Assembly (NCBI RefSeq): GCF_030272615.1
Contig: NC_081414.1
Location: 232,486,733 to 232,550,732, forward strand
Reading direction: 5' to 3'
Length of the DNA stretch: 64,000 bases
DNA from: Cryptomeria japonica
Lineage: Eukaryota; Streptophyta; Pinopsida; Cupressales; Cupressaceae
Shown here piece by piece: positions 41,802 through 55,100 of this stretch. The position numbers were made by a program, and so were the translations under genes. Below the pieces are notes generated by a model. That model was not told the origin of the DNA, searched no databases, and worked only from the letters and a program-made list of their open reading frames with translations. How positions within the stretch are numbered: the first letter of the stretch is position 1; each line of letters starts with the position of its first letter.

Positions 41802-44800
41802 TATTATGACATCATAGGTCATATTATGTCATAAAACCGCTTAAGAGGACCTATTATGACTTTATACCCCTTACTAGGACATGTTAAGGGGTATTTTGTC
41901 ATAATAGGACCTATAATGTCATAATACGGCCTATTATGTCATAATAGGTCCCATTGTGACATAATAGGTCCTATTATGACATAATATAACTTATTATGTC
42001 ATAATACGACCTATTATGTCATAAGACCCCTTAAGAGGACCTATTATGACATAAGACCCCTTAGTAGGACCTATTATGACATATGTTGAGAAAGATAAGT
42101 TGGTTGGAAGAGAGATATGGTATGTTTAGAGAGAGTTGAGGGGTATTATGTCATAATAGGACCTATTGTGACATAATAGGACCTATAATGTCATAATATG
42201 ACCTATTATATCATAATAGGTCCTATTGTGACATAGTAGTTCCTATTGTGACATAATAGGTCTTGTTATGTCATAATAGTTCCTATTGTGACATAATAGG
42301 ACCTATTATGTCATAAGACCCCTTAAGAGGACCTATTATGACATTATACCTCTTATTAGGACCTATTATGACATAAGACACCTTAGTAGAACCTATTATG
42401 ACATAATAGGATCAATTATCACATAATAGGTCCTATTATGTCGTAAGATCCCTTAAGAGGACCTATTATGACATAATACCTCTTACTAGGACCTATTATG
42501 ACATAAGACGAGCCTTAGTAGGACCTATTATGACATAATAGGATTGATTATCACATAATAGGACCTATTATGTCATAATAGGTCCTATAATGTCATAAGA
42601 CCCCTTAAGAGGACCTGTCATGTCACAATAGGTCCTATTATGTCATGAGACCCCTTAAGAGGACCTATTATGACATTATACCCCTTAGTAGGACCTATTA
42701 AAGGGTATTATGTCATAATAGGACTAATAATGACATAATAGGATCTATGATGATGTAATAGGTCCTATTATGACATCATAGGTCATATTATGTCATAAAA
42801 CCCATTAAGAGGACCTATTATGACTTTATACCTCTTACTAAGACTTGTTAAGGGGTATTATGTCATAATAGGACCCATTGTGACATAATAGGACCTATAA
42901 TGTTATAATATGACCTATTATGTCCTAATAGGTTCCATTGTGACATAATAGGTCCTATTATGACATAATACGACCTATTATGTCATAAGACCCCTTAAGA
43001 GGACCTATTATGACATTATACCTCTTACTAGGACCTATTATGACATAAGACCCCTTAGTAGGACCTATTATGACATATGTAGAGAAAGATAAGTTCATTG
43101 GGAGAGAGAGATGGTACTTTAAGAGAGAGTTAAGGGGTATTATGTCATAACAGGACCTATTGTGACATAATACGACCTATAATGTCATAATACAACCTAT
43201 TATGTCATAATAGGACCTATTGTGACATAATAGGTCCTATTGTGACATAATACGACCTATTATGTCATAATAGTGTCTTATTATGTCATAAGACCCCTTA
43301 AGAGGATCTATTATGACATAATAAGAGCGATTATCACATAATAGGACCTATTGTGACATAATAGGACCTATAATGTCATAATACGACCTATTATATCATA
43401 ATAGGTCACATTGTGACATAATAGGACCTATTGTGACATAATACGACCTATTATGTCATAATAGTGTCTTATTATGTCATAAGACCCCTTAAGAGGACCT
43501 ATTATGACATAAGACCCCTTAGTAGGATCTGTTATGACATAATAAGATCGATTATCACATAATAGGACCTATTATGATAATAGGTCCTATAATGTCATAA
43601 GACCCCTTAAGAGGACCTATTATGACAGTATACCCCTTAGTAGAACCCGTTAAAGGGTATTATGTCATAATAAGACCAATAATGACATAATAAGATCTAT
43701 GATGATGTAATAGGTCCTATTATGACATCATAGGTCATATTATGTCATAAAACCCCTTAAGAGGACCTATTATGACTTTATACCCCTTACTAGAACTTGT
43801 TAAGGGCTATTATGTCATAATAGGACCTATTGTGACATAATAAGACCTATAATATCATAATGCGACCTATTATGTCATAATAGGTCCCATTGTGACATAA
43901 TAGGTCCCATTATGACATAATAGGTCCTATTATGACATAATACGACCTATTATGTCATAAGATCCGTTAAGAGGACCTATTAAGACATTATACCTCTTAC
44001 TATGACCTATTATGACATAAGACCCCTTAGTAGGACCTATTATGACATATGTAGAGAAAGATAAGTTGGTTGGGAGAGAGAGAGATGATACTTTTAGAGA
44101 GAGTTAAGGGGTATTATGTCATAACATGACCTATTGTGACATAATAGGACCTATAATGTCATAATACGTCCTATTATGTCATAATAGGTCACATTGTGAC
44201 ACAATAGGACCTATTGTGACACAATAGGTCCTATTATGTCACAATAGGTCCTATTGTGACATAATATGACCTATTATGTCATAATAGTGTCTTATTATAT
44301 CATAAGACCCCTTAAGAGGACCTATTATGACATAAGACCCCTTAGTAGGATCTATTATGACATAATAAGATTGATTATCACATAATAGGACCTATTATGT
44401 CATAATTGGTCTTATAATGCCATAAGACCCTTAAGAGGACCTATTATGACATTATACCCCTTAGTAGGACCCATTAAAGGGTATTATGTCATAATAGGAC
44501 TAATAATGACATAATAAGATCTATGATGATGTAATAGGTCCTATTATGTCATCATAGGTCTTATTATGACATCATAGGTCATATTATGTCATAAAACCCC
44601 TTAAGAGGACCTATTATGACTTTATACCCCTTACTAGGTATTGTTAAGGGGTATTATGTCATAATAGGACCTATAATGTCACAATGCGACCTATTATGTC
44701 ATAATAGGTCCCATTGTGACATAATAGGTCCTATTATGACATAATACGACCTATTATGTCATAAGACCCCTTAAGAGGACCTATTAAGACATTATACCTC

Positions 44801-44870
44801 TTACTATGACCTATTATGACATAAGACCCCTTAGTAGGACCTATTATGACATATGTAAAGAAATATAAGT
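41797..44870. repeat. Palindromic satellite, right block with higher-order repeats
   Basis: Continuation of the left block, with the same CATAATAGGWCCTATTATG units and the same CCCCTTAAGAGG and CTCTTACTAGG modules. In this block a non-palindromic spacer (ATATGTAGAGAAAGATAAGTTGG... with AGAGAG runs) appears at 42081, 43075, 44047 and 44851. It divides the array into higher-order units of about 994, 972 and 804 bp. No coding content. Confidence 0.9.
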
Positions 44871-45416
44871 TGGTTGGGAGAGAGAGATGGTACAATAAGA
44901 GAGAGGTAGAGATGTATATATAGAGAAATATAGGTAGGTAGGGGGTAGGGGGAGGTGTATAGAGACAGCGAAGATAAAGAGTAAAGAGTTAAGGATGTGA
45001 GAGAGAGGTAGAGACATAGTTTTAGATTTTGGGAGAGAGGGGACAAAGTGAGATAGAAAGGAAAAAAAAAGACAAAGAGAAATGTGACATATATAGATTT
45101 TATATTTCATGTATATATAGCTTGTACTTTTTATAAAAAAAAAATTTAATTTAAAAAAAAAAAAAAATTAAAAATTAAAAGAAAAAAAATTAAAAAAAAG
45201 GAAACGGGATCCCGTTTTGTTTTTGAAACGGGATCTTGTTTCTTATATCTAGGCTTGGGATCCCGAAGCTAAACAGGATCCCGTTCCAAATTTTGGCTCG
45301 GGATCTCGACGTGAAACAAGATCGCATTTCGTTTCTCATGCGCTCCATGAGATTTTCCATTTTTTTCGAAGTGTAAAAATTCCGCACTAAGTGGACACAA
45401 CTTTGTGCACTTACCC
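44871..45416. other. Right arm of the inverted-repeat element
   Basis: 44871-45070 is purine-rich (GAGAGAGGTAGAG), 45130-45200 is poly(A)-rich. 45200-45330 holds about six copies of a roughly 20-bp unit centred on GGGATCCCG; the first, AAACGGGATCCCGTTT, is a perfect 16-bp palindrome. The far end matches 12011-12035 in inverted orientation. No gene. Confidence 0.6.
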
Positions 45417-45431
45417 ATGTATGTATGCATG

Positions 45432-45493
<62 letters not shown>
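45417..45493. repeat. (TA)n microsatellite
   Basis: ATGTATGCATGTATG followed by about 28 TA units, directly beside the end of the inverted-repeat element. Confidence 0.9.
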
Positions 45494-45496
<3 letters not shown>

Positions 45497-46980
45497 TGTG
45501 AGGATCTGATAATTACTGAGAGGGGGGTGAATCAATAAATACAAGAGACTTTTAAAACTTTAACAATCAGCTAAAACTTCTTCCAAAACAACTCATAAAC
45601 AATACCGATAATAACTGAAATCATACTGCTAATCAGATTTATCAAACTGTTCTCCTAAGTATTCATCAATATGCATGTAATAGAAAGATATCAACTCGAC
45701 AAATAAGAAATCAATCAACACATGAACACCAAGATTTTCATGCGGAAACCCAAATGGGAAAAACCACGGTGGAAATTGGTACCCACAAGAATTTGCACTC
45801 TTTCGGAATGCACTCTGTTAGGAGCCTAGTCCGGCTAGGAGCTTACAAATATGCCTGGTTAGGAACAGACCTTGTTAGGAGTCCCCCGGTTAAGGGATTT
45901 ACCTCAGCTCTATTAGGAGCTTTACTTTGTTAGGAGTAACCTTGTGAAAGGATTTAGAACCCAATCTAATGAGTCACCTAGTGAAGGGATTTATACAATC
46001 AGGTCTGTCAGGACCTACCCGGTTAAGGGATTTTGAGTTTGTTGCAACTGTTAGGGAACAATAGATGTATGATATAAAAAATAACACTCTTTGCTTGCTT
46101 GTATAGATCCTTTTCAGCTCCAATATGCTTCTCTCTTGTAGACACACACACTAATTCAGCCACACACTCTTCTTTTGCTCATCGACACAGTAAATCATCA
46201 CAGACTTACCCTAAATAGACTTTACAACTTAGTTGGTTACAAAACCCTAACCTCATACTAAGATTTACATCATAGATCATCATAGATCTTTATAAATCAT
46301 TACAAAACATCATATGGATCATTACAATAAATTACAAATAGCCGTTGAATGAACATAAATCATCACTGCACTTTGATCTGATAAGCAATCAAGCCCTTAA
46401 AACATTCTTCTATGCTCTTTGTTGTTTCCCAAGAGATTCCATCTTTAATCACACCAAAATAACATTTTAACACTTCACGCAGATTCAACCACGTCATCAC
46501 CAACTTACAAACATAATGTAATACACTGTCAAACTCAAAATCATTACCGGTTATAAGACCTGAATATCGGTTCTTAAACCCTACTAAAACCCTATAGAAA
46601 ATACATCAGTCAATCACAAACATGACTTCTGGTAACCAAAACATGATGCGGTTTCGGTCATAACCTCATTACAATGTTACAAACACATATCCCAAAGCAC
46701 AACACCAAATTCCTCATCAATCTCCTGATCCAATTACTTAAGAATAACACAGTTTCACATTTATCGATTAAAGTCCTATCTGCCAGTTAACTGTCAAATC
46801 CATTCCATAACTTTCCGGTCAATCATAGATGACATAGATAACATGATAAAAAAATCTAACCATAGTTTCCATCAATGACAACACAAACTAATCATCAAGT
46901 CAACAAACAACATCTCAACTATATCATCACCAACAATCCTTATATCAGTTCATCAATATCATCAACAATTATGCCAATAT
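45494..46980. repeat. Unassigned interspersed repeat, perhaps LTR-derived
   Basis: About 1.5 kb of ordinary base composition without a gene. It opens near TACTGAGAGGGGGGTGAAT and shows AACCCAAATGGGAAAAACC. 45815-46045 repeats the words GTTAGGAGC and CGGTTAAGGGATTT several times. This looks like part of an LTR or leader of a dispersed retroelement, but there are no ends or duplications to prove it. Confidence 0.35.
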
Positions 46981-47545
46981 ACCAACAACATATACATATA
47001 TATGTATATATATGTATTTATGTATATATATATGTAGATATGTATATATATACACATATGTATATACATATGTATATATATATGTGTATACATATATATA
47101 CATATATATACATGTGTATATACATATATGTATGTGTATATACATATGTATATATATGTATATACATGTGTGTATGTGTGTGTATGTATATATATGTGTG
47201 TGTGTGTGTGTGTGTATACATATATATGTATACACACACACATATATACATATGTATATATACATATACATATATATGTATATATGTATAGATATATGTA
47301 TATATGTATGTATATATATACATGTATGTATATACATTCATGTGTGTGTGTATATGCATGTGTATGTATAAATATGTGTATGTATACAGACATATATATG
47401 TATATGTATATATACATATGCATATATGTATATATATACATATATATATATATGTGTATATATATACATATATATGTATGTATATATACACATATATATA
47501 CACATGTATATGTATGTATACATGTACATATACATATATTATACA

Positions 47546-47612
<67 letters not shown>

Positions 47613-47750
47613 ATGTACATGTATATATGTACATATATACATGTATATGTATATGTATATGATACATATACATATATATGTATATACATATACATATACA
47701 TATAAATGTATATATGTACATATATACATGTATATGTACATATAAACATG

Positions 47751-47782
<32 letters not shown>

Positions 47783-47818
47783 CATATACATATACATGTA
47801 GGTATATATGTATATATG

Positions 47819-47881
<63 letters not shown>
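46981..47881. repeat. Long compound TA/TG/CA microsatellite
   Basis: 900 bp made almost only of TATA, TATG, CATA, TG and CA steps, with long pure (TG) runs at 47550-47606 and 47827-47879. It reads as Tyr/Ile/Cys/Val or His/Thr in all six frames; none of these is a gene. Confidence 0.95.
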
Positions 47882-50154
47882 ATATCCTTTACCATTTTCA
47901 ATTGCTACTACTATTGCTATTTCTATTATATCATTTTGAGGTTATGTTAGAAATGAATTTATTGAATATGGTTATAATAATGAACACAGACATAGAAAAA
48001 TAATTTAAATAGGAATTATTAAATTCCTCAATTTCAAATAAGCACATGTCGTAGGAGAAATTGGAAGCTTCTAGAAGGAATCTTCATCCTCCTTTTTCTT
48101 GCATGCAACTCCTCCATTTAGTGATCAATCAATTTTGCATGAGGATAATTTAGGAAAAAGAATCTCATTTTCAATTAATTCTCTTGATAGTGGAATTGAG
48201 GGATCTTTTTTATATAATGAATGCAAGTTTTCAAAAGGAGGGGGTTGATTCATTTCTTTGAAAAAATTTCTCATGTTTCATGTTGATAGAAATAGGATTT
48301 CTTTTGTAATCATGTTTTATTGGTAGAATTGTTAAAGTTTGTTTGAAGAAAATTCACCAAGTTGCAAGGAAGGATCTAGGAAGGACAGTGAGAAGATTGG
48401 AGGGGATTCAACATCAAGCTTCAACAACCAGGTTCTCTTCTCTTGCTTTCCGTTAATAAAATATGGAAGAAAATTGTATTATTAAAAAAAAAAATAGTTT
48501 CTATCATTTCTTTTAGATCTTCAAGTATATAAATTTTTTAGATTGTTTAAAAACAAAGTAAATTTCTTCTTAATTAGGATAATTATTGATAAAAGTACCT
48601 TTCACATAATGCATGTAAAAGATATATTTTATTTATTTAATTTTCTTAGAAAAAAAAAGAAGAGAAAAAAGAAATCAGATTTTTTTAATGTTTTTGCTTT
48701 CTAAGTTCTTTTTTTATGAGTGCAAAAAGAAAAGAAAAGAAAAGAAAAAAAATCATATTTAATTTATTTTTCTTTTGAGAATAAATTCATCTCTCTGTGA
48801 TTTATTGAATAATGTCTGCATATGAATTATTGAAAAATTTCTTGAATATGAATCTGGTTCCTTCTTCTGAGAAATTAGGAATGTAAATTTTATTCTCTGT
48901 GATTTTATGATGATCACCTATGTATCTTGTTTCCGTGAATTAAACTAATCTCTCTCTGGATATGTTTTGAACATTGAGTGCAAATTTTTATTTCTTTAGC
49001 TAAATCTTAGAATCAAACCTCTTTGAATATAAGTTGATCTTCTATACTTGAAGTTTATTTAATGTTTTCTTGTGAGCAACAAAAAATAAATAAAAAAATC
49101 ATGCCTCTCTCTCTCTCTGAATGTAGATTCGATCATTGTGTATATTTGTCTTACTTCCCTGTGAATGTATATTGCCCGTATGAGAGAAAATTTATCAGGA
49201 AAATTACAATTATGTCGAATGCGTGGCAACTAATTCCTTGCAAACCCCCTTCTGTAGAATCTTATTCATGAAATACATATAATTTCATCTCAATAAATAT
49301 AAATATAACTCCGTGATTCTCTCTGTAATCAATCATTATGAAATCAAAATAAATATATATGAGATAATTTATTCTCATGTGGAAATCTATCACTGTGAAA
49401 CTCTACCCTCTGTTTTTCAAGCATTATGTGCAAATTTCTTTTCTAGTGAAATTCTATTCCTCTAAAATTTATTTTTCTTTTCCTCGTGAATCTCTCTTTT
49501 GCCTGTGAATCTCTCCAGTGAAATCCCCTCCTGAGAAATTATAAAAAAAAAATATTTTTATCTTTGGAGAAAACAATTGGTTTTCTCTGTATCTGTTCAT
49601 CTCTCTGTATATTAGAAAACAAAACTCTAAATCCTTGTTCAATTTATATTTCTATGTCTTGTAATATAAGTATAGCACAAATCATTTATAATTTTTATTT
49701 TTATTTTGTGGTTGTAAATTATTTATATATATATATATTATTAATCAATATAAAAAAAGGGTATGTTAATACCATGCTGTTACATGCAAAAAAAAAAAAC
49801 CTTGTTGTTTCCGTTATTGAAGTTTTTTTTTAGGAAGATGAAAGATTCTTTATTGAAAACATTCTTTATTTGTTTTAAAAAAAACCTTTTTCATGGGAAG
49901 TGGGTGGGGAAGCTTGCGGGCCCACTCCCCACTCCCCTTCCTCCTTTTTAGCCACCTTGTCATTAAAGTAAAGAACTTATTTTTTTAAAGATTTGTTTGA
50001 CATGCGTGAATTCAATTGGCATTTACTTATATTTTGAAATATTTTAATCATTATGAAATTCGATTTCTATAATGTTAATAATATATTAAAATTTGATTTT
50101 TTTTTTTTTATTATTTGTTTAAAAGATTTAAAATAATCAATATAATAAATGATT
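47882..50154. other. A+T-rich spacer
   Basis: No gene seen. Noted: an AAAAG purine tract at 48650-48760, recurring CTCTCTGTGAAT and GTGAAATC words between 48780 and 49530, and a short G+C-rich patch at 49895-49945 (GCGGGCCCACTCCCCACTCC). Small frames have no recognisable domains. Confidence 0.6.
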
Positions 50155-50171
50155 AAGTGGTACCATAAGTT
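50155..50171. repeat. Target-site duplication, left of LINE-B
   Basis: AAGTGGTACCATAAGTT, identical to 55228-55244. Confidence 0.9.
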
Positions 50172-50363
50172 TTTGATTAAGGTAAAAATAGGTTTTGAAG
50201 GGGCCCCAAAACCCTTTTACAAAAGATCCTTACGAGAGAAAAGCATTAAGAAACCAAAAGGAACATACATAGGAAAAACTAGTATAGCAACTAGAGAAAA
50301 CCAACAAAAAAACCCCCAAAACCAGCGACGGTCGGCCAAACCAGACAAAGCACAGAAAAGGAA

Positions 50364-52148
50364 CTATTTTATGTTTTTCAGGGCATTAGCCAAGTTACTG
50401 CTAATCCCATACAGTTCTTTGATATTATCCCTAAGATCAGGGATTTCCTTAGCAGACGCCACAACTGCTTTCTTCAAGCTCGCCCTAGTTCTCTTTGTCG
50501 CTCCACCAAGAGTAGACTCCCCTATCCCAGTCTCAATAGCATCTTCATCAATGTCGAGGTCCACCACTAGTTTGGGAGAGATGGAGATTTCAAGGACCTT
50601 AGAGATTTCGTCTAGGTTCTTTGTAACAATAGACAAGATGTTCAGAATCATTGCCAACAGGTTTTTCATTGCCGCTTTACCTTCTTCCAGATTGTCAATC
50701 TGAACTTCCATTTTCCTAGCTTTTTCCTTCATATCCCGCTTCCATTTCTTTTGGTTCATACCATCTTCCTTCCTTTTCTCATCCGTCTGCTTACCATTTT
50801 TTTTCTATATTCTTCAAATATTCATAAGTCCACCTATCGAAACCCAATCTAGCCTCGGTAAGGTTTTTGAGGTTATCCAGGAATAACCCTTCTCCAGCAC
50901 CCTCCTTATCCTTACTCAGACTATCCTTAGCCATTTCCTTCTTGGGTTCCTTATTCTTCTCCCTCTAAGAATCCGTTTCTTTTTCCTCATTAACCTTATC
51001 ATCCTTCTCCACCATAGGTTGGCTGTTGACATTGCCAAGGCTAGCACTGTGAGTTGGGCTATCTTGGTCTGACACATCCTCAACTTCATCTTCCTCGGCT
51101 CCCACATCCTCATCATTCCATCTTTCCTCACCTCTTGACTCATCGGTATCCATTTCACTGCCATCTTTTTCGGTTTCCTCTGTGTCCTTCTTGTCCTCTT
51201 GGGTTTTCATGCCAGTAACATTCTTGCTGTTTTTGTTCTGAGTCGACTCTTCCTTGCTGGGTCCACCTTCCTCCAGCTTTCTCTTGCCTTTCCCTAGAGA
51301 AGCATACAGTGTCTTGTTTTCCTGAATGGCAAGGATTTTGTAGTGCTCATAAATGAGCAGAATGAGGCCACAATGAAGCACTGGGTTCGAAGGATTCTTG
51401 CTATGTTTGTTGAGAGACGTCGACAAAGACCTGAAGAGGTAGTAGGGTAGGGAAACCCTTTTCTCATGCCTAAAGTGGTTTAATAGCACAAAATGGTAGG
51501 TATTGGCCCTAGTAAAATGACCCTCCACTGTTATGTATTCCATGATAGCATTCAACACACAGGCCCAATTTTTTTTTTTTTATGTTGGAGGCATCATAAT
51601 AACCCCCCGCGTCTTTGCCTATTTTAGCCCTCTCCTTCTCCTTATGCGGAAAAAGTTTAACCACGTTATTGGAAACTTTAAGATCTCTAAAAAAATTGAG
51701 ACCTGAGTGGGGCATACCTGTTACAGTCGCAATGAGGCCCGCGTCCAATTTGAACCTCACACCATGAATTTTAAAAGACCAATTACTCCAATTTTTCAGT
51801 TATTTTGGAGACTGCAAGATTAACCCTGCCTTTATCGTAATCAACCAGCTTCTCCATAAAATTCGTTAGGGACCCTTTTTCCAGCTTCATCCATACTTTT
51901 GGCATTTCCTTCCATCTAGATATGTTATCTGGTTCCTCCCTCCTTAGATCCCCTCCCATATTCAATTTCAAAATGTAACCTCTGTTCTTTTGCAAACTCA
52001 GAACTTCTTTCCCATTGTCTCTCAAAATTTTGAAAATGTTAACCCACAAAGTGTGTAGAGGGTTAATATCTTTGATTACGATCCTGCCACTTTGCCAAGT
52101 AATCATTACCTTTCTATAAATGCAAAAATTACTCATTTCAACTATCAT
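50364..52148 (-). pseudogene. LINE-B ORF3, conserved third protein
   Basis: Starts MIVEMSNFCIYRKV at 52148, overlapping the ORF2 stop by 11 nt. The second Met (MSNF) aligns with the LINE-C start. Blocks in order: MITWQSGRI, MGGDLRREEPDN, KLEKGSLTNFMEKLVDYD, DAGLIATVTGMPHSG, NFFRDLKVSNNV, YHFVLLNHFRHEKRVSLPY, LILLIYEHYK. A long charged region follows (KRKLEEGGPSKEE..., acidic patches), then a coiled coil and the C-terminus SLKKAVVASAKEIPDLRDN with IKELYGISSNLANALK. Frame changes near 51770, 51540 and 50830, and stops, disrupt it, but most of the 595 codons remain readable. No known function. Conserved Lys/Glu-rich composition suggests a nucleic-acid or particle role, which is inference. Confidence 0.65.
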
Positions 52149-55100
52149 AATTGTGCAGTCCTTCTTTCCCCGTGAATCTATCCTTTCTTAGGAAATCTTT
52201 AATACTAAAATTGATATTATCTTCCCCATGCCAAATGGTTTGAGCTTCAGAATTAATGCCTAGGTTCGCTAGGCCATCCGCAACCAAATTTTTTTCTCTA
52301 AAGGCATGTTCAATTATTATAACTTTGAAGCTAGCGATAATTTCTCTAGCTTTAAAAATTATGTTTTCTATAGACCATGAAGGCTTGGTTTCCCCCTTCA
52401 AGCACTTGATAATATTTTGTGAGCCTCCCTCCAACCATAAGTTGTCAAGATTTAGGTTCTTAGTAATTATCAAGGTATTCAGAGTTGCTGAAGCTTCAAC
52501 ATAATGACTAGTTTGACTACCCAGAGGACCAACAACCGCCACTAGGCAACTTCCAGCAAAATTCCTGACAATGCCCCCATAACTAACTTTACCCAGATTC
52601 CCCTTCGATGCCCCATCAAAGTTGGCCTTTATCCATCCTTGAAGAGGAAAACACCACACCAGACCTTCCCTACCCTTCTCCTTACTGGATTTGGTGATAG
52701 AAAGATTCCATCTATCATTAAAGTCTTCTTTAGCTGCTAAACCATGATTAGTACCATTGAGACATTCGAATATACCTCTATATATTTTATCCACCACAAC
52801 TTCAGAGTTAGCACTTTTATCCCTAAAGATCCTATTATTGCGCTCCTTCCAAATGTTCCAGATAACATTAGGGAAAGTAAGTTTCCAAAGCTCCACAATC
52901 TTAGGGTTGGAATTAGGACAGTACCATTGTTGCCAGGACTCTCCTAGAGAGTTCAGGAAAACCCAACTCAATTTCCACCTACTCAAAATAATTTTCCAAA
53001 TTTCCTGGCTGAAAGTACATTGGTGGAGAATGTGGCAAGCAAACTCTTCTTCCTTGCAACAAAGAGAACACCTGTTAGGAAAAACAAATCCCTTCTTTTG
53101 AAGGTTGTCCAAAGTCAGCACCTTATTTTGGATAAAGATCCAAAAAAAGATATTAACTTTAGGAGTTAATTTCTTATTCCACACTTTAGCCCAAATTGGA
53201 CTCTCTTCTGTAACTTTTTTGTGGATAGACACAACCGATGACACAGAGTAATTCCCATCTGAGGTCTCCCTCCAAATCAAACTATCCTCTTTGTTGTCCC
53301 TCAAAATTTTAGAAGAAAGCAAAATCTCAAGAAACTTTAAACCCGGACAATGCTGGCTAAACTCAATCCAATTCCCATTTCTCTAGTAGTCCCTAACCAA
53401 ACCCCCATGCCTATTTTTGAACCAATCTTTCCAATCATTAAGGATTGGAATTTCTTCCAAAGGTTTATCCATAAGCCATCTATCTTCCCAAAATCTTATA
53501 CCTCTTCCATTCCCCAATTTCCACATTCTACCAACAGCAACCCAACTTTTAGCCGATTGAACTGCATTCCAAATTGCAGAACCTTCAACCATAAAATATT
53601 TATCTAGAAATTCTTCCTCATAAGGTTGCATGTGAAGATATTTCTTTTTCCAGATTAAATTCCACTCTCTTTCCTCTCCTTTCATTCTCCAGATTTGTTT
53701 TGCTAATAAGGCATTATTCACAGAGCTCATATTCCTTAAACCCAACCCCCCAGAGGCCTTGGGAGAACAAATTTTGTTCCAATCAATAAGGGGAATTCTA
53801 TTCTTGTCTTCCACTCCCAACCAAAGAATTTTTTTTTAGATTCTTTCAATTGCCTCCGCAAAATTTCTAGGGATTTTAAACAGATTGAGGGCATAAATAG
53901 GAAAGTTTTGGAGAGTAGCTTTAAGCAGTGTCACCTTACCTGCTTGACTAAGGATAGCCCCTTTCCAACCTGCCAGTTTAGAGTTGAATCTGTCAACCAA
54001 CTTAATCCAGAAATTATCTACAGGCTTAAAACAGATGGGAAGCCCCAAGTAAGTAGAGGGAAACTCAACAATTTTACATCTAAGAATTATTTCAATCCTT
54101 AATTGTCTTTGATCAGGGGTGTTGATGAAGAACAGAGAACTCTTATCCCAATTAATTTTTTGGCCAAAAGCAGATTCATAAGTATCCATTACAATCTTCA
54201 TATTTCTTGCTTCCCTAATAGTAGCTTCCCCCATGGTTATCGAATCATCAACAAACTGTTCATGGGTACAAGTAATATTGGACGAAGAAGGTTTTAGACC
54301 TTTGAGATTCCCTTCTTCCACATTTTTAAAAATAAATCTGCCCAAACTTTCAGCTAAAATAGTAAACAAGATTGGGGAGATGGGATCCCCCTGTCTTAGA
54401 CCTCTAATGCTTTTGAAAATACTGGAAGGAGAGCCATTGACAATAATAGTAGATGAGGAAGTTTCCATCAATTGTGAGCATAGATAAATAACTTTTTCTC
54501 CAAAACCAAAGGCTTTCATAATCCTGAAAAGGAAATGCCAGTTCACTCTATCATAGGCTTTAGACATGTCTAACTTAAGATAAAAGCCCCGATTTTTAGC
54601 AGCCGTTAGAGAATGAATTTTCATGAACTGAAATAATGGAATCCAGAATCTGTCTACCAGGGACAAAACCATTTTGCTGAGCATAAATATTTCTGGGAAG
54701 AATATCCATCAATCTAGAAGTGAGAACCTTAGATAAAATCTTGTAAACATAGTTACAAAGACTAATAGGTCTAAATTTATTGAGAGAATCAGCTCCTGAA
54801 ATCTTCAGAATAAGAACAATGAAGGTCGCATTCAATTCTTTTAGAAGCCTTCTAGAACCAAAGAATTCTTTAACTCCTTTATAGATATTAGTCTCCACAA
54901 TGTGCCAAAAGGACTGGAAAAATAACATTAGAAAACCATCTGGACCAGGAGACTTATCTCTCTGAAAAGAAAACACCTCCTTTTTGATTTCCTGACTAGA
55001 AGGTATCCGAGAGAGAAATTTGTTGTCTTCCTCATTCAAGGTAGAAGGGATAGCCTGCAAAAGGAGGTTTTGATTACTGACATCAGTATCATCCACTTCT

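Larger units (their letters stand above)
12011..45416. mobile_element. Candidate DNA element with inverted ends and palindromic-satellite core
   Basis: Two inverted arms bracket the satellite. The left end begins GGGTACCTGCAAGAAGTTG (12011) and the right end, read on the minus strand, begins GGGTAAGTGCACAAAGTTG (45416); both continue TGTCCA. Inside, the arms match again: left 12700-12960 and right 45050-45240 inverted share GATCCCGTTT repeats, poly(T) tracts, TATATATRTATGAAATATAA, then CACATTTC, CTTTGTCTTTTT and CCTTTCT. Removing the 27.7-kb LTR element and one copy of its TSD leaves about 5.7 kb. No transposase is seen, so it would be non-autonomous. I found no convincing target-site duplication: both ends abut simple repeats (ATGTAT on each side). 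The superfamily is unknown. Confidence 0.45.

Noticed and set aside
45494-46980. A complete LTR retrotransposon or solo LTR
   Set aside because: No matching second LTR, no TG...CA ends and no duplication could be found; kept only as an unassigned repeat.
46875-47950. Many overlapping long open frames on both strands (up to 259 codons)
   Set aside because: They are translations of TA/TG/CA dinucleotide repeats (Tyr/Ile/Cys/Val/His/Thr only), open in all frames by composition.
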